DNA of 64,000 nucleotides from DASUAS01 sp963809795 (GCA_963809795.1 CAWELN010000018.1:1-64000), one strand, 5' to 3'; positions 27,856-37,659 are shown, counted from the stretch's first letter. Program-made: numbers and translations. The notes: generated by a model not told the origin, from the sequence alone.

Positions 27856-29088
27856 ATGAGCACGCACCGTCCGATGGAGGGAATCCGCATCCTGGACCTC
27901 GCGGACCACACCTTCGTCCCGGCCGCGTCGGCCGTCCTCAGCGACTGGGGCGCCGAGGTCATCAAGATCGAGCACATCACCCGCGGTGACGCGGCCCGCG
28001 GCCTGGCGTCGACCGGCATGGCGATCTTCGCCGGCGACGTGTCGCCGATCCTGGAGCACGCCAACCGGGGCAAGCTCAGCCTCGCGCTCGACCTCAACCA
28101 GGACGAAGGCCGCGACATCCTCTACCGGCTGGCGGCGATCTCCGACGTCTTCCTCACCAACAAGATGCCGAGCGTCCGCGAGAAGCTGAAGACCGACGTG
28201 GACGACATCCGCGCCCACAACCCGAACATCATCTACGTGTCGGGGACCGGCTACGGGGCGCGCGGTCCCGATCGCGACGCCGGCGGCTACGACGCGATCT
28301 CGTACTGGTACCGCGGGACCAGTGGCATGAGCGCCAAGGCCCCCGACGCCGACACCGTCCCGGGGATGCCGGCCCCTGCATACGGCGACACCATCGGCGC
28401 GATGACGATCGCCGGCGGCATCTCGGCCGCGCTCTTCCACCGCGAGCGCACCGGCGAGGCCGACGTCGTCGACGTCTCCTTGATGAACACCGGCATGTGG
28501 GCGATGGGGGCGGGCATCGCGGTGTCGCTCCTCGCGGGGATGCCGTGGCACGAGCTGGCTGCGCACACCGTCGGGCAGATCACCAACCCTCTCGTGCAGG
28601 TGTACGAGACGAAGGACGGCCGGTTCCTCTCGTTGTGCATGCTCCAGGGCCACTACTACTGGCCCGAGGCGTGCGAGCGGCTCGGCATCCCGCAGTACGT
28701 CGACGACCCGCGCTTCGACACCAACGAGCACTTCATCGAGAACGCGCCGCAGGGTGCAGAGCTCGTCGCCGAGGCGATCCGGGGCAAGACGCTCGAGGAC
28801 TGGAAGGTCCAGCTGCAGGGGATGAAAGGCCAGTGGGCGCCGGTGCAGGACACGGTCGAGGTGGCGTCCGACCCGCAGACCGTCGCCAACGGCTACCTGC
28901 AGGAGATCCACTCCAAGGGCGGCACCCCGTTCACGCTGGTGAGCACGCCGGTGCAGTTCAACGGCGCGCCCGCGCCCACCAGCCGGGGGCCGGAGTTCAA
29001 CGAGCACGGCGACGAGATCCTCACCGAGAAGCTCGGCCTCGACTGGGACACCATCGTGGACCTCAAGGTGAAGGGCGTGGTCGGCTGA
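27856..29088 (+). CDS. CaiB/BaiF-family (type III) CoA-transferase
   Basis: A 410-residue family III CoA-transferase, which moves CoA between acyl-CoA and a free acid in the cytosol. The start GIRILDLADHTFVPAASAVL, then DWGAEVIKIEH and NRGKLSLALDLNQDEGRDIL, and later GYGARGPDRDAGGYDAISYW and a distal Asp-containing GEADVVDVSLMNTGMWAM are family landmarks; the catalytic Asp is expected near SYWYRG. ATG 27856 follows GGGGGA. It ends the four-gene forward operon and probably activates the substrate of that pathway. A second family member is at 53275-54420. Confidence 0.9.
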   Translation: MSTHRPMEGIRILDLADHTFVPAASAVLSDWGAEVIKIEHITRGDAARGLASTGMAIFAGDVSPILEHANRGKLSLALDLNQDEGRDILYRLAAISDVFLTNKMPSVREKLKTDVDDIRAHNPNIIYVSGTGYGARGPDRDAGGYDAISYWYRGTSGMSAKAPDADTVPGMPAPAYGDTIGAMTIAGGISAALFHRERTGEADVVDVSLMNTGMWAMGAGIAVSLLAGMPWHELAAHTVGQITNPLVQVYETKDGRFLSLCMLQGHYYWPEACERLGIPQYVDDPRFDTNEHFIENAPQGAELVAEAIRGKTLEDWKVQLQGMKGQWAPVQDTVEVASDPQTVANGYLQEIHSKGGTPFTLVSTPVQFNGAPAPTSRGPEFNEHGDEILTEKLGLDWDTIVDLKVKGVVG

Positions 29089-29103
29089 CCCCGATACCGC
29101 TCC

Positions 29104-30000
29104 TCACGACGCCGGTTCGGACTTGGTGAGGTTGGGCGCCCAGCCGGAGCGGGAGGCGCAGGCGTCGTAGGCGGCGTCGAGGAATTGGCGGACCGTGGCC
29201 TCGGGCGACGGCGCGGCGCGCACGTCGTCGTAGCGGAGGATGAACTCGCCGAGGTCGTGGTTCCAGGACGCGCCCGGTGACGCCAGCTCCGCCGACTCGA
29301 TGCCCTCGGGCTTGGGGTACGCGTACGCGTAGAACGCCGGCTCGGGGAACGACGCGTTGCCCGGCCACCACCCGACGCTCATCTGCTCGTAGTCGTACGC
29401 CCCACGGTCGAGCAGGCCGGCACCGGCCGGCGGCGTGCACGGCTCACCGGAGAAGCGCGTGACCGCGAGGTCGGCACTCCCCCAGAAGAACTGCACGCGC
29501 GACACCTTCCCCTGGAACGCGGCCCGGTACGCCTCGAACACCGGCTCGATGAGGGTGAGCACACGCCAGAACCGGTTCGCGGCCTCGCCGTCGTAGACGT
29601 GATGCGTCGTGTCGTCGGGGAACGGGATGGGGTCGGGCACCTCCTGCGGCACCGACGGGAGCTCGGTGTCGATGCCCACCGAACGCAGCGCGTCGACGAA
29701 GTCGCGCCAGAACTCGGCGACGGGCCGGTCGCGCAGCTCGACCCGCGCGGCGTCGCCCGACGCGACGCGGATGGCGACCTCGTGGGCGAGCAGGTCGGCC
29801 TCGACCTCGAACAGGCCCGCGGGCGACGGGACCGGGCCGGTGGTGATGCCCCGCGCCGACACGTACAGCGCGACGTGGGCCCACTCCGGTTCCTTCGGCG
29901 ACAGCGCGACGCGCACCTTGCCGAGGATCTGCAACACCATGTGGAGCGTGTCGAGGGTGTCGACCCACCCCGCGTACGGGAGATCGGGCCACGCGGTCAT
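29104..30000 (-). CDS. DUF5996-family protein
   Basis: A 298-residue protein matching the DUF5996 pattern: WPDLPYAGWVDTLDTLHMVL, then QILGKVRVALSPKEPEWAHV at the start, GLFEVEADLLAHEVAIRVAS in the middle and QFFWGSADLAVTRFSGEPCT with YDYEQMSVGWWPG near the end. No catalytic motif or membrane segment is visible. ATG 30000 overlaps the stop of DUF2630 by four bases, so the two are co-translated. Function unknown. Confidence 0.85.
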   Translation of the reverse strand: MTAWPDLPYAGWVDTLDTLHMVLQILGKVRVALSPKEPEWAHVALYVSARGITTGPVPSPAGLFEVEADLLAHEVAIRVASGDAARVELRDRPVAEFWRDFVDALRSVGIDTELPSVPQEVPDPIPFPDDTTHHVYDGEAANRFWRVLTLIEPVFEAYRAAFQGKVSRVQFFWGSADLAVTRFSGEPCTPPAGAGLLDRGAYDYEQMSVGWWPGNASFPEPAFYAYAYPKPEGIESAELASPGASWNHDLGEFILRYDDVRAAPSPEATVRQFLDAAYDACASRSGWAPNLTKSEPAS

Positions 30001-30245
30001 TGCCGGTACCGCTCCACCGTCGACGCGTCGCGCTCCTCGGCGTCGTCGGGGTCGAGGCCGGCGGCGCGTCGCGCCCGGCGCTGCCGGAGGAGGTCCCAGA
30101 GCTGGTCCAGCTGCACCTCCAGGGCCTGCAGCCGGGCGCGCTCGTCGGCGCTCAGCGACCTGCCCTCGCCACGCGCCCGCTCGAGGGTGTGCTCCTCGTC
30201 GACGAGCTGGTCGATGTGCTGGATGATCTCGCGGTCGTCAGCCAT
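29997..30245 (-). CDS. DUF2630-family small coiled-coil protein
   Basis: An 82-residue helical protein: IIQHIDQLVDEEHTLERARG, SADERARLQALEVQLDQLWD and LLRQRRARRAAG fit DUF2630, common in actinobacteria. It should form a short antiparallel coiled coil. The end overlaps the DUF5996 start (ATGA). Its own start lies 77 bases after the SufR-like gene on the same strand, so a longer transcript is possible. Function unknown. Confidence 0.85.
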   Translation of the reverse strand: MADDREIIQHIDQLVDEEHTLERARGEGRSLSADERARLQALEVQLDQLWDLLRQRRARRAAGLDPDDAEERDASTVERYRQ

Positions 30246-30322
30246 CCCACGACGCTACCGGCCTCGGCCCGAATCCGGGCATGGTCGTGGACGTCGTGTT
30301 CGACGAGTCCGGCCCGATGCGC

Positions 30323-30986
30323 TCAGCGGGCCCGGACCTCGTACGCGCAGCGACGCGCGCCCGCGATCATGTGTTGCACCCGCTCGACGTCGGCGCCGTC
30401 GAGCACGGTGCGGATGAATTCGAGCTCACTCGTGCATGCTTGGCCGTAGCGCTCGGCCACGGCCCAGATCGCGCAGTTGTGCTCGACGATCCGGTACACG
30501 CCGGGCCCGACCTTCTCCCAGCTCGCGAGGTAGCCGTCCTCGTCGAGGATGCGGGTCAGCTCCGCGACCTTGGCGCCGAGCGTGCGCTTCGTGGCCAGGC
30601 GCGCCTGCGCGTTGGTGACGCGGGTCTCACGCCGCTTGGCGAAGAGCTGGTCGAGCAGCTCGCGGTCGGTGTCGGCGACGTAGCCGAGCAGCTCGTTGGT
30701 GAGCTCGCCGTAGGCCTTGGGGAAATACGCGTCGGCGGCGCTCGTCGCCGCGTACACGAGGGTGCGCCGGCCGCGTTTGGCGGTCGGCGACGGCAGCTCG
30801 GTCGCCTCGACCAATCCGTCACGCGCCAGCGCACTGAGGTGCTGGCGCGCCCCGCTCACGGTGATGTCGAGCTGCTCGGCCACCTGCTCCGACGTGGCCT
30901 CTCCACGCCGACGCACGGCGTAGAGCACCGCGCGCCGGCCCGCGGGGAGGCGGGTGACGACGCCGGGATCGCTCGGTGGTGCTCAT
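30323..30986 (-). CDS. SufR-like Fe-S winged-helix repressor, one frameshift
   Basis: A DNA-binding regulator of about 221 residues. The start ATG 30986 overlaps the queA stop (ATGA); one surplus base near 30965 separates it from the main frame, which reads TRLPAGRRAVLYAVRRRGEA, then an ArsR/SufR-type winged helix (SEQVAEQLDITVSGARQHLS). The C-terminal block EHNCAIWAVAERYGQACTSE, followed by the Cys in ARRCAYEV, gives Cys spacing C-x12-C-x28-C, very close to SufR, which senses Fe-S status. No suf operon is visible here. Regulation of its own operon is plausible but no operator was found. Confidence 0.8.
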
Positions 30987-32080
30987 CGCGAGGCGTCCTC
31001 CCGCACGATGAGGTGGCTGTCACCGAACTCGTGCCAGAGGTACCCACCGGCGAGCGCGGCGCGGTAGGCCGACTCGAGCGCGGCGCGCCCGGCGAACGCC
31101 TCGAGCATCATCAGGTGCGTCGACTCCGGTTCGTGCCACCCGGTGATCAGCCCGTCGACGGAGCGCACCGGCGTGTCGGGAGTCACCATCACCTCGGTCC
31201 AGCCGCGACCGGGGTGCACGGCACCACGGTCGTCGGTGACGGTGGCGAGCGCGCGGACGACGGTGGTGCCGGTGGCGATCACGCGGCCTCCATTGTGGCG
31301 CGTCCCGTTGATCGCGTCGGCGGTGGCACGCGGGACGCGGTAGCGCTCGGGGTACGGGCGCTCGTCGCCCTCGAGCGACGACACCCCGGTGTGCAGCAGG
31401 AGCGGCGCCACCGCGATCCCCCGACCGACGAGGTCGGTGACCAGCTCGGCGGTGAACGGCCGCGCCGCGCTCGGCATCTCGACGCTGCCGGGTTCGCGCG
31501 CGAACACCGTCTGGTACGCCTCGATCGGCCACTCGCGCGGGACGTGGCGGTACCGGATCGGTCGCCCGTGGGCGGCGAGGAAGGTGGGGAGATCGGGTGC
31601 GCCGCCGAGGTCGGCCGACGCCAGCCAGAGGCGTCGCGACCCGGCGAAGCGTGCGTGGAGACGCACCCGGCCGGCACCCAACAGGTCGACGTCGACCGGG
31701 GCGTCCACGAACCGCGGCGCGGTCGTGCCCGCCACCGGCTGGCGCACCTCGACCAGCACCTCGCCGCCGGGCAGCTCGCCCGAGAAGTGCACGACGATGG
31801 GATCGCCGTCGGGAAGCCGGCCGTCGACCGCCGCGGGGACGGTCGCCGACGTGTTCACCACGACGAGGTCGCCGGCGGCGAGGAACTCTCCGAGGGCGGC
31901 GAAGCGCGTGTGCACGGGCGCGGCGTCGCCGACGCTCACGAGCAGGCGCACGTCGTCACGCCGGCGGCCTTCGCCGACCTCCGGGGGCTGGTGGGCCTCG
32001 TGCTCGGCGTCGAGCACGAAGTCGAGCCGTTCGTACGGCACCGCGGCGCCGGTGGGAGTGGTGGTCGTCGCGTCGATCAT
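30983..32080 (-). CDS. queA: QueA-like tRNA ribosyltransferase-isomerase
   Basis: A 365-residue protein related to S-adenosylmethionine:tRNA ribosyltransferase-isomerase, which makes epoxyqueuosine at the wobble base. RRDDVRLLVS, LAAGDLVVVNTSATVPA, HARFAGSRRLWL, EWPIEAYQTVFAREPGSVEM-like and PSAARPFTAEL, and VIATGTTVVRALATV follow the QueA plan, but the usual HVGxGTF motif reads LLLHTGVSS, and the protein is divergent. No other queuosine gene lies in the window. It is coupled by 4-base overlaps to an SDR gene upstream and the SufR-like gene downstream, so an unrelated substrate is possible. Confidence 0.8.
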   Translation of the reverse strand: MIDATTTTPTGAAVPYERLDFVLDAEHEAHQPPEVGEGRRRDDVRLLVSVGDAAPVHTRFAALGEFLAAGDLVVVNTSATVPAAVDGRLPDGDPIVVHFSGELPGGEVLVEVRQPVAGTTAPRFVDAPVDVDLLGAGRVRLHARFAGSRRLWLASADLGGAPDLPTFLAAHGRPIRYRHVPREWPIEAYQTVFAREPGSVEMPSAARPFTAELVTDLVGRGIAVAPLLLHTGVSSLEGDERPYPERYRVPRATADAINGTRHNGGRVIATGTTVVRALATVTDDRGAVHPGRGWTEVMVTPDTPVRSVDGLITGWHEPESTHLMMLEAFAGRAALESAYRAALAGGYLWHEFGDSHLIVREDASR

Positions 32081-32803
32081 GGCTGCCTCGATTCCGCGGG
32101 TGTGAAGGCGCGTGCCTCGTAGCGCCCGCTGGGTGCGTCGCTCTCGATCAGGGCGAGCAGTCCGGGGACGCTCGCGGCGGGCTCCGGGCGGTCGGAGATG
32201 TCCTCGCCCGGGAACGCGTCCTGGTGCATCTCGGTCCGCATGTCACCGGGATCGACGATCAGGACCCGACGGCCCGGTCGCTCGACCGCGAGCACGCGAC
32301 TGGCGTGTTCCAGCGCGGCCTTCGACGCGCCGTATCCACCCCAGCCCTCGTACGCCTCGACTGCGGCGTCGGAGGTGATGTTCACGATGGTGGCGTCGTC
32401 GGTCAACACCTCGTCGAGTGCCTGGAGCAACGCGATCGGCGCGACGACGTTCGTGTCGAACGTGCCGCGCAGCACGTCGGGCGTGATCGTGGCGAGCGGC
32501 GGCAACGGGCTGGCGCCGAGCGTGCTCGCGTTGTTCACCACCAGCTGGACCCGGCCGAGCTCCGCGGCGGCGCGCGCCATCGCGCGACGGTGCTCGGGGT
32601 CGTTGACGTCACCGGTCAGTCCGACCACCGCGGTGAGAGATGACAGACGGGTCACGGCGGCGTCGAGCCGCGCCGCGTCGCCGCGCGTCGACGACGAGCG
32701 CCCACCCGCGGGCGGCGAGTGCCTCCGCGAGTGCCAGCCCCAGGCCCTGTGACGCCCCGGTGACCACGGCCACCGGTCGGTGCGGGTTCGTTCGTTCGGT
32801 CAT
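32077..32803 (-). CDS. SDR-family oxidoreductase, one frameshift
   Basis: About 241 residues. ATG 32803 follows AGGAGGAG. The first frame holds the cofactor site VAVVTGASQGLGLALAEALA; near 32690 one surplus base moves it to the frame with VVNNASTLGASPLPPL, the catalytic IVNITSD and YGASKAALEHASRVLA (Tyr and Lys). The stop overlaps the ATG of queA, so these genes are co-translated. The substrate is unknown; a similar SDR beside queA is not something I recognise as a standard pathway. Confidence 0.82.
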
Positions 32804-32881
32804 GGCTGCTCCTCCTGGTCCGAGGTATTGAACAAGTTAGCACTTGTTCTTTATGCCGCGGACGCAGGCGGAACGCCGGCG

Positions 32882-33481
32882 CTAGGGCGAGCGGTCCACG
32901 AGGTATCCCGCCGACCGGACGCGGCTGAGCCGGAGGCCCAGCGGGGCCAGCGCGTCCTTGATCCGCCGCAGCGCCGTCTTCATCGCCTCGGCGTGGGTGC
33001 TGGCGCGGCCGGTGGCGAACAGCTCGGCGATCTCGTCGTCGGCGACGACCTCGCCGGAGCACTCGAGCAACCGGGCCACGACGAGCGCCTGGCACTCCGC
33101 GAGCACGACGGTACGGCCCCGGAAGCTCAGGCGCCCGAGCGGGTCGAGGCGGGGCGCACGGAGCACGTCGGCCCGGCGGGCGACGGTGGTGGCACGAACC
33201 AGCACCTCCGCCTGACGCAACGGCTCGCGCACCCAGTCCTCGAACTCGCTCCACTGCGGTGGCGGCGGTGCGGTCGCGGCAACGACGAGGAGGCAGGGCG
33301 CGCCGCGTTGCGCCACCTCGGCACGCGCCGCGGCCTGGCGGGGCCATCGGAGGACGGGGACCTCGACCGCGATGGTCGGGTCGAATCGGAAGGGGCGGAC
33401 GCTGACGCATGGCGTCGGCGGCGCCGGGACGGCCACGAGGGGCTCGGCCAGCGCAGCCCCCGAACGGCTCGGGGATCGCAT
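32882..33481 (-). CDS. OmpR/PhoB-type winged-helix regulator without a typical receiver
   Basis: A 199-residue protein. Residues about 100-199 form a trans_reg_C winged helix (LGRLSFRGRTVVLAECQALV, VVADDEIAELFATG, AMKTALRRIKDALAPLGLRL, VRSAGYLVDR). The first 100 residues (VPVLRWPRQAAARAEVAQRG, CLLVVAATAPPPP) resemble a degenerate receiver lacking the phospho-Asp. ATG 33481 is the best start but has no strong ribosome site. No histidine kinase is adjacent. It is likely a phosphorylation-independent regulator; targets unknown. Confidence 0.75.
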   Translation of the reverse strand: MRSPSRSGAALAEPLVAVPAPPTPCVSVRPFRFDPTIAVEVPVLRWPRQAAARAEVAQRGAPCLLVVAATAPPPPQWSEFEDWVREPLRQAEVLVRATTVARRADVLRAPRLDPLGRLSFRGRTVVLAECQALVVARLLECSGEVVADDEIAELFATGRASTHAEAMKTALRRIKDALAPLGLRLSRVRSAGYLVDRSP

Positions 33482-33548
33482 GCGGACTCCTTGGGTGTGC
33501 GCCTCGGGGCGCGACGACCGCGATGGGGAGACGGCAAGGCCGTCGGGT

Positions 33549-33980
33549 TCACGCGATGCGAGACGAGGGTGGCCCCCGACCGGGCATCGGCCCGGCGAGT
33601 GCGCAGGCGAACAGCACCGGACGAGGCCCGGCGTGGCGCCGGCGGCGGGTGGCGGCGGCGACCACCACTCCGACCGCGAGGATCGCGAACACGGTGGCCC
33701 GCGTGCGGGACGCGGGCTCGGCCCGGAGGGCATGCAGGGAGGGGGCGTCGAGCCCGGCGTCCCCGGCGATCGCGACGGCACCGTCCCGCGCCGCCTCGAC
33801 GGGGTGGACGCCGGTGTCGGTGCCGGTGCCGGTGGTGTCGGCGTGCACGAGCGCGACCGCGAACGTGAACGCCATCGCGAGCAGGGCCAGCACGGTGAAG
33901 CCGGCGGCGATGCGTCGCGGCCGGCCCGCGTCCGTTCCGCGCCGCGGATCGTCCACGCGCCCGCGCGCCTCGATCGCCAT
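33549..33980 (-). CDS. Two-helix membrane protein of unknown function
   Basis: A 143-residue protein with a basic N-terminus, a hydrophobic helix at about 27-46 (AAGFTVLALLAMAFTFAVAL), an outside loop of about 60 residues rich in Thr, Gly and Ala, and a second helix at about 95-108. Location in the cell membrane is clear, function is not. It lies upstream of the winged-helix regulator on the same strand with 67 bases between and diverges from the DHA2 exporter. Confidence 0.65.
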   Translation of the reverse strand: MAIEARGRVDDPRRGTDAGRPRRIAAGFTVLALLAMAFTFAVALVHADTTGTGTDTGVHPVEAARDGAVAIAGDAGLDAPSLHALRAEPASRTRATVFAILAVGVVVAAATRRRRHAGPRPVLFACALAGPMPGRGPPSSRIA

Positions 33981-34100
33981 GGAGAAACCCTAGGCGCATT
34001 TCCCCAGCACCGGTCTCGCCGCAGCGGGTAGCTTCATTCCAGTACGGGATCGTCTCGTATCCATCGGCTACGTCACCCCGATCCTGCAGGGAGGATTGCG

Positions 34101-35736
34101 ATGCTCGGGCGCCTCACCGATCCCGAGATCGCGCACCGCCGGCGCTGGCTCACGCTGCTCGTCCTCTGCCTGAGCCTGATGGTGATCGGGATCGACAACA
34201 CCATCCTCAACGTCGCCATCCCCACGTTGGCGAAGCCGACGAGTGCGGGCGGCCTCGGCGCGTCGGCCAGCGAGCTCCAGTGGATCGTCGACGCGTACAC
34301 CATCGTGTTCGCGGGCCTGCTGCTCACGTCCGGCAGCCTCGGCGATCGTTTCGGTCGTTACCGCGCGCTCACCATCGGCCTCGTGATCTTCGGCGTCGGT
34401 TCCGCGTTGTCGGCGTTCGCGCCGTCGGCCACGGTGCTCATCGGGACACGCGCGCTGATGGGGATCGGCGCGTCGGCGATCATGCCCGCGACGTTGTCGA
34501 TCCTGACCAATGTCTTCCACGACCCGCGCGAGCGCGCCAAAGCGATCGGCGTGTGGGCCGGCGTCTCCGCGATCGGGATCGCCATCGGACCCATCGCGGG
34601 TGGTGTGCTGCTCCAGCACTTCTGGTGGGGCTCGGTGTTCCTCGTGAACGTCCCCGTCGTCATCTTCGCGTTGGTTGCCGGCTTCCTGCTCGTGCCCGAC
34701 TCTCGCGACCCCGCCGCCGGACGGCTCGACCCGCTCGGATCGGTCCTCTCGATCGCCGGGCTCTCGTTGCTGCTGTGGGCCATCATCGAAGGCCCGAGCA
34801 GCGGCTGGGGCTCCCCCTCGGTGCTCGGCGGCTTCATCATCGGCGCCGCCATCCTCACCGGGTTCTTCGTCTGGGAGCTCAAGTGCGCGAACCCCATGCT
34901 CGACGTGCGGTTCTTCGAGAACCCACGGTTCTCGGCGGCGAGTGGCGCGATCACCCTGGCGTTCCTCGCGTTGTTCGGCACCATCTTCCTGCTGACGCAG
35001 TACACCCAGCAGGTGCTCGGGTACACGACGGTCGAGGCGGGTGCGATCTTCCTTCCCCAGTCGATCGTGCTGATGATCTTCGCCCCGATGTCGACCCGAT
35101 GGGTGCGCAAGTTCGGCAACAAGGCCGTGGTCGCCACCGGGCTCTTCGTGCTCGCGGTGGCGCTCGCGCTCATGGCGACGTTCCAGACCGACAGCAGCGC
35201 CTACCTGGTGGTCGGGATCACCGCGCTGAGCGCGTTCGGCATGGCCCATGTCGTCGCGCCGGCGACCGAGTCGATCATGGGCTCGCTCCCGCGCGCCAAG
35301 GCCGGCGTCGGCTCGGCCATGAACGACACCACCCGCCAGGTGGGAGGTGCCGTCGGCGTGGCGTTGCTCGGATCGATCCTCGCGTCCGCGTTCCGTCCGC
35401 ACGTCGCGCGACCTCCTGCAGGGTCGCGTCCCCGGTTCGTTGCTCGCCCGGGTGGAAGACTCACTGGGGAGCGCGCTGGGCGTGGCCAGGGACGTGCCGT
35501 CGGCGCGTCCGTACGCCACGCGCATCGTCAGCGCGGCGCAGACGAGCTTCGTCAACGGCATGCACGCCGCGGTGCTCGTGGCCGCCGCGATCGCGGTGAT
35601 CGGCGGGATCGGTGTGCTCGTGTGGCTGCCGGCGCGCGCCCGGCCGCATCCTGACGACGTCGACGAGATCGAGCATGAAATGGAGGTCGTGACCGACGAC
35701 GCGCTCACTGCGAGCGCGACACCAGCTGGCGCGTGA
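34101..35736 (+). CDS. DHA2-type MFS exporter, one frameshift
   Basis: About 544 residues with 14 predicted helices. ATG 34101 has GGGAGG six bases ahead. VIGIDNTILNVAIPTLAKP, GDRFGRYRALTIGLV (motif A) and GIGIAIGPIAGGVLLQHFWW (motif C) mark a DHA2 exporter. Near 35405 one surplus base in GTCGCGCGACC interrupts the frame; it continues DLLQGRVPGSLLARVEDSLG and ends with a final helix plus an acidic tail. A very similar transporter is at 17298-18977. The 3' end overlaps the convergent acyl-CoA dehydrogenase by 32 bases. Substrate unknown. Confidence 0.85.
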
Positions 35737-36847
35737 TGGTGATGCGCTGGATCTCGTTGGTTCCCTCGCCGATGCACAGGAGCGGCGCGTCGCGGTAGTA
35801 GCGCTCGACGTGGTCCTCGGTCGAGTAGCCGTACGCGCCGTGGATGCGCAGGGCCTCGGTGGCATTCTCCAGCGCGGCCTCCGATGCCACCAGCTTGGCC
35901 ATCCCCGCCTCGAGGTCGCAACGCTCGCCGCGATCGAACGCACCGGCGGCCCGCTGCACGAGCAGCCGAGCCGACTCGACCCGGCATGCCATGTCGGCCA
36001 GCTTGAGCGCGATCGCCTGGTGCTCGACGATCGGCCGGCCCATCGTCTGCCGCTGCTGCGCGTACCGCAGTGACGCCGACAACGCGGCGTCGGCCACCCC
36101 CACGCCGCGCGCGGCGATGTTGATGCGACCGAGCTCGAGCGCACCGACCGCCTGGTGGAAACCGCGGCCCTCCACGCCTCCGAGGAGGTGGTCCTCGGGC
36201 ACCGCGACGTCGTCGAACACGACCTCGCAGGTGTCGATGCCCTTGTACCCGAGCTTGCCCAGTGTGCGGGGCACCGTGTACCCGAGGTCCTTGGGCACGA
36301 TGAACAGCGACATGCCCCGGTGTCGGGGCTCCGCGCCCACGTCGGTCTTCACGAGCACCGCGAGGCAGTTGCCCTCCCGCGCGTTCGTGATCCACATCTT
36401 CGTGCCGTTCAGCAGGTAGACGCCGTCGGCCCGGGTCGCGGTGGTGCGGACGGCCTGGAGGTCGGTCCCGCAGTCGGGCTCGGTCAGTGCCAGGCCACCG
36501 CGCAGCTCGGCGGCCGCGAGCCGCGGCAGGAAGTGCGCCCGCTGCTCCTCGGTGCCGTAGCGCCGGACCAGCTCGGCCACCATGAGGTGCGTGTTGATCA
36601 CCCCGGTGAGCGACATCCAGGCCCGCGAGATCGCCTCCACGATCCGCACGTACGCCGATGCCGGGAGCCCGAGGCCGCCGTACTCCTCCGGGATCGTCGC
36701 CGCGAAGAGGCCGAACTCGCGCATCTGCTCGACCATCTCGTGGGGGTAGCGGTCGGCGTGCTCGAGCTCGATGACCTGCGGTAGCACCTCGCTGGCCAAC
36801 CAGGCCTCGAGGGTCTCGAGCATGGCGTCTTCGTCGGTGGTGGCCAC
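35705..36847 (-). CDS. Acyl-CoA dehydrogenase
   Basis: A 380-residue flavoenzyme that oxidises acyl-CoA to enoyl-CoA. EEYGGLGLPASAYVRIVEAI, LALTEPDCGTDLQAVRTTA, LNGTKMWITNAREG and the C-terminal IHGAYGYSTEDHVERYYRDA, then CIGEGTNEIQRITITRQLV are classic family blocks, the last including the region of the catalytic Glu. GTG 36847 follows GAGGACCAC. Chain-length preference cannot be judged. A second family member lies at 61003-62313. The gene converges on the DHA2 exporter. Confidence 0.92.
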   Translation of the reverse strand: MATTDEDAMLETLEAWLASEVLPQVIELEHADRYPHEMVEQMREFGLFAATIPEEYGGLGLPASAYVRIVEAISRAWMSLTGVINTHLMVAELVRRYGTEEQRAHFLPRLAAAELRGGLALTEPDCGTDLQAVRTTATRADGVYLLNGTKMWITNAREGNCLAVLVKTDVGAEPRHRGMSLFIVPKDLGYTVPRTLGKLGYKGIDTCEVVFDDVAVPEDHLLGGVEGRGFHQAVGALELGRINIAARGVGVADAALSASLRYAQQRQTMGRPIVEHQAIALKLADMACRVESARLLVQRAAGAFDRGERCDLEAGMAKLVASEAALENATEALRIHGAYGYSTEDHVERYYRDAPLLCIGEGTNEIQRITITRQLVSRSQ

Positions 36848-36935
36848 GTGGTCCTCCCGTGCGTCGGCTGCCGCGCACAGTACGTGCGGTACGGCTCGTC
36901 ATGGATCGTCTGCCGTTCTCCGGGTTTGTGCATGG

Positions 36936-37607
36936 TCATGGGGTGTCTCGCAGGGCGTTCCAGCGGTCGCGGTCGACAGCGCGGCGGGCGATGCCGAGAT
37001 CGAGTGCAGTCCGCACGGCCTGCGCGCGTCGTGTGACTGCGAGTTTTCGGTAGGCGTTGCGGACGTGGGTCTTGATCGAGTTGGGTGACAGGTAGAGCGA
37101 GGCGGCGATGTCTGCGTTCGTGTGACCTTCCGCGATGAGGATGATGATCTCGCTCTCTCGCTCTGAGAGACCTTCGGCGCGGCCGGGCCAATCCCGGGCT
37201 GGTGGCCCGTGGTGCGCAGTGGAGGAGTGACCCAGGACGATCCGTTCGCCTGCGGCGATGCGTTCGATGCCCTCGACGAGTTCGGGTGCCGAGAGATTCT
37301 TGGCTACGTAACCGCTGACGCCTTCATCGAAGCCGCGTCGCACCGTGTCCTCGTCGAGCTGCCAGGAGAAGACGGCGAGGTGCGCGACGTGCGGGTCGTT
37401 GACAAGCGCGCCGAGGTCGTGGGAGCCGAGATCAGCGTGCGCGAACACGTCGAAGAGGACGACATCGACGGGATTTGCGACGGGTTCACCGCGTACAACG
37501 ACGTCGGCGACATGGATCCGATCCTCATACGGACGCAGGAGCCGCGCGAGGCCGAGCACGACGATCTCGAAGTCGTTGGCGAGCGCGACCCGTACCGGTG
37601 TTCCCAC
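36936..37607 (-). CDS. NarL/FixJ-type LuxR response regulator
   Basis: A 223-residue two-domain regulator. The receiver (1-120) has Asp12, the phospho-acceptor Asp53 (DVVLFDVF) and Lys102 (VAKNLSAPEL). A LuxR helix-turn-helix occupies about 150-212 (LSERESEIIILIAEGHTNAD, LYLSPNSIKTHVRNAYRKLA). No histidine kinase is next to it. It diverges from the hemerythrin operon, with a 16-base perfect palindrome between, which makes it a candidate controller of that operon and itself. Confidence 0.9.
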   Translation of the reverse strand: MGTPVRVALANDFEIVVLGLARLLRPYEDRIHVADVVVRGEPVANPVDVVLFDVFAHADLGSHDLGALVNDPHVAHLAVFSWQLDEDTVRRGFDEGVSGYVAKNLSAPELVEGIERIAAGERIVLGHSSTAHHGPPARDWPGRAEGLSERESEIIILIAEGHTNADIAASLYLSPNSIKTHVRNAYRKLAVTRRAQAVRTALDLGIARRAVDRDRWNALRDTP

Positions 37608-37643
37608 GCGCGGACACCGTACCGACGCGGCACCCTCGAAGTT

Positions 37644-37659
37644 TCACCCCTAGGGGTGA
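37644..37659. promoter_or_regulatory. 16-nt perfect palindrome, likely operator
   Basis: TCACCCCTAGGGGTGA is a perfect inverted repeat with no spacer, 36 bases before the LuxR start and 63 before the hemerythrin ATG (37723). Its position between divergent genes suggests a regulator dimer site. Which protein binds is unknown; the LuxR regulator is the obvious candidate. Confidence 0.6.

Noticed and set aside
34068..36902. Open reading frame of about 940 codons on the reverse strand
   Set aside because: It is a stop-free shadow of the DHA2 exporter and acyl-CoA dehydrogenase genes; its translation is Arg/Gly/His-rich and matches no family.
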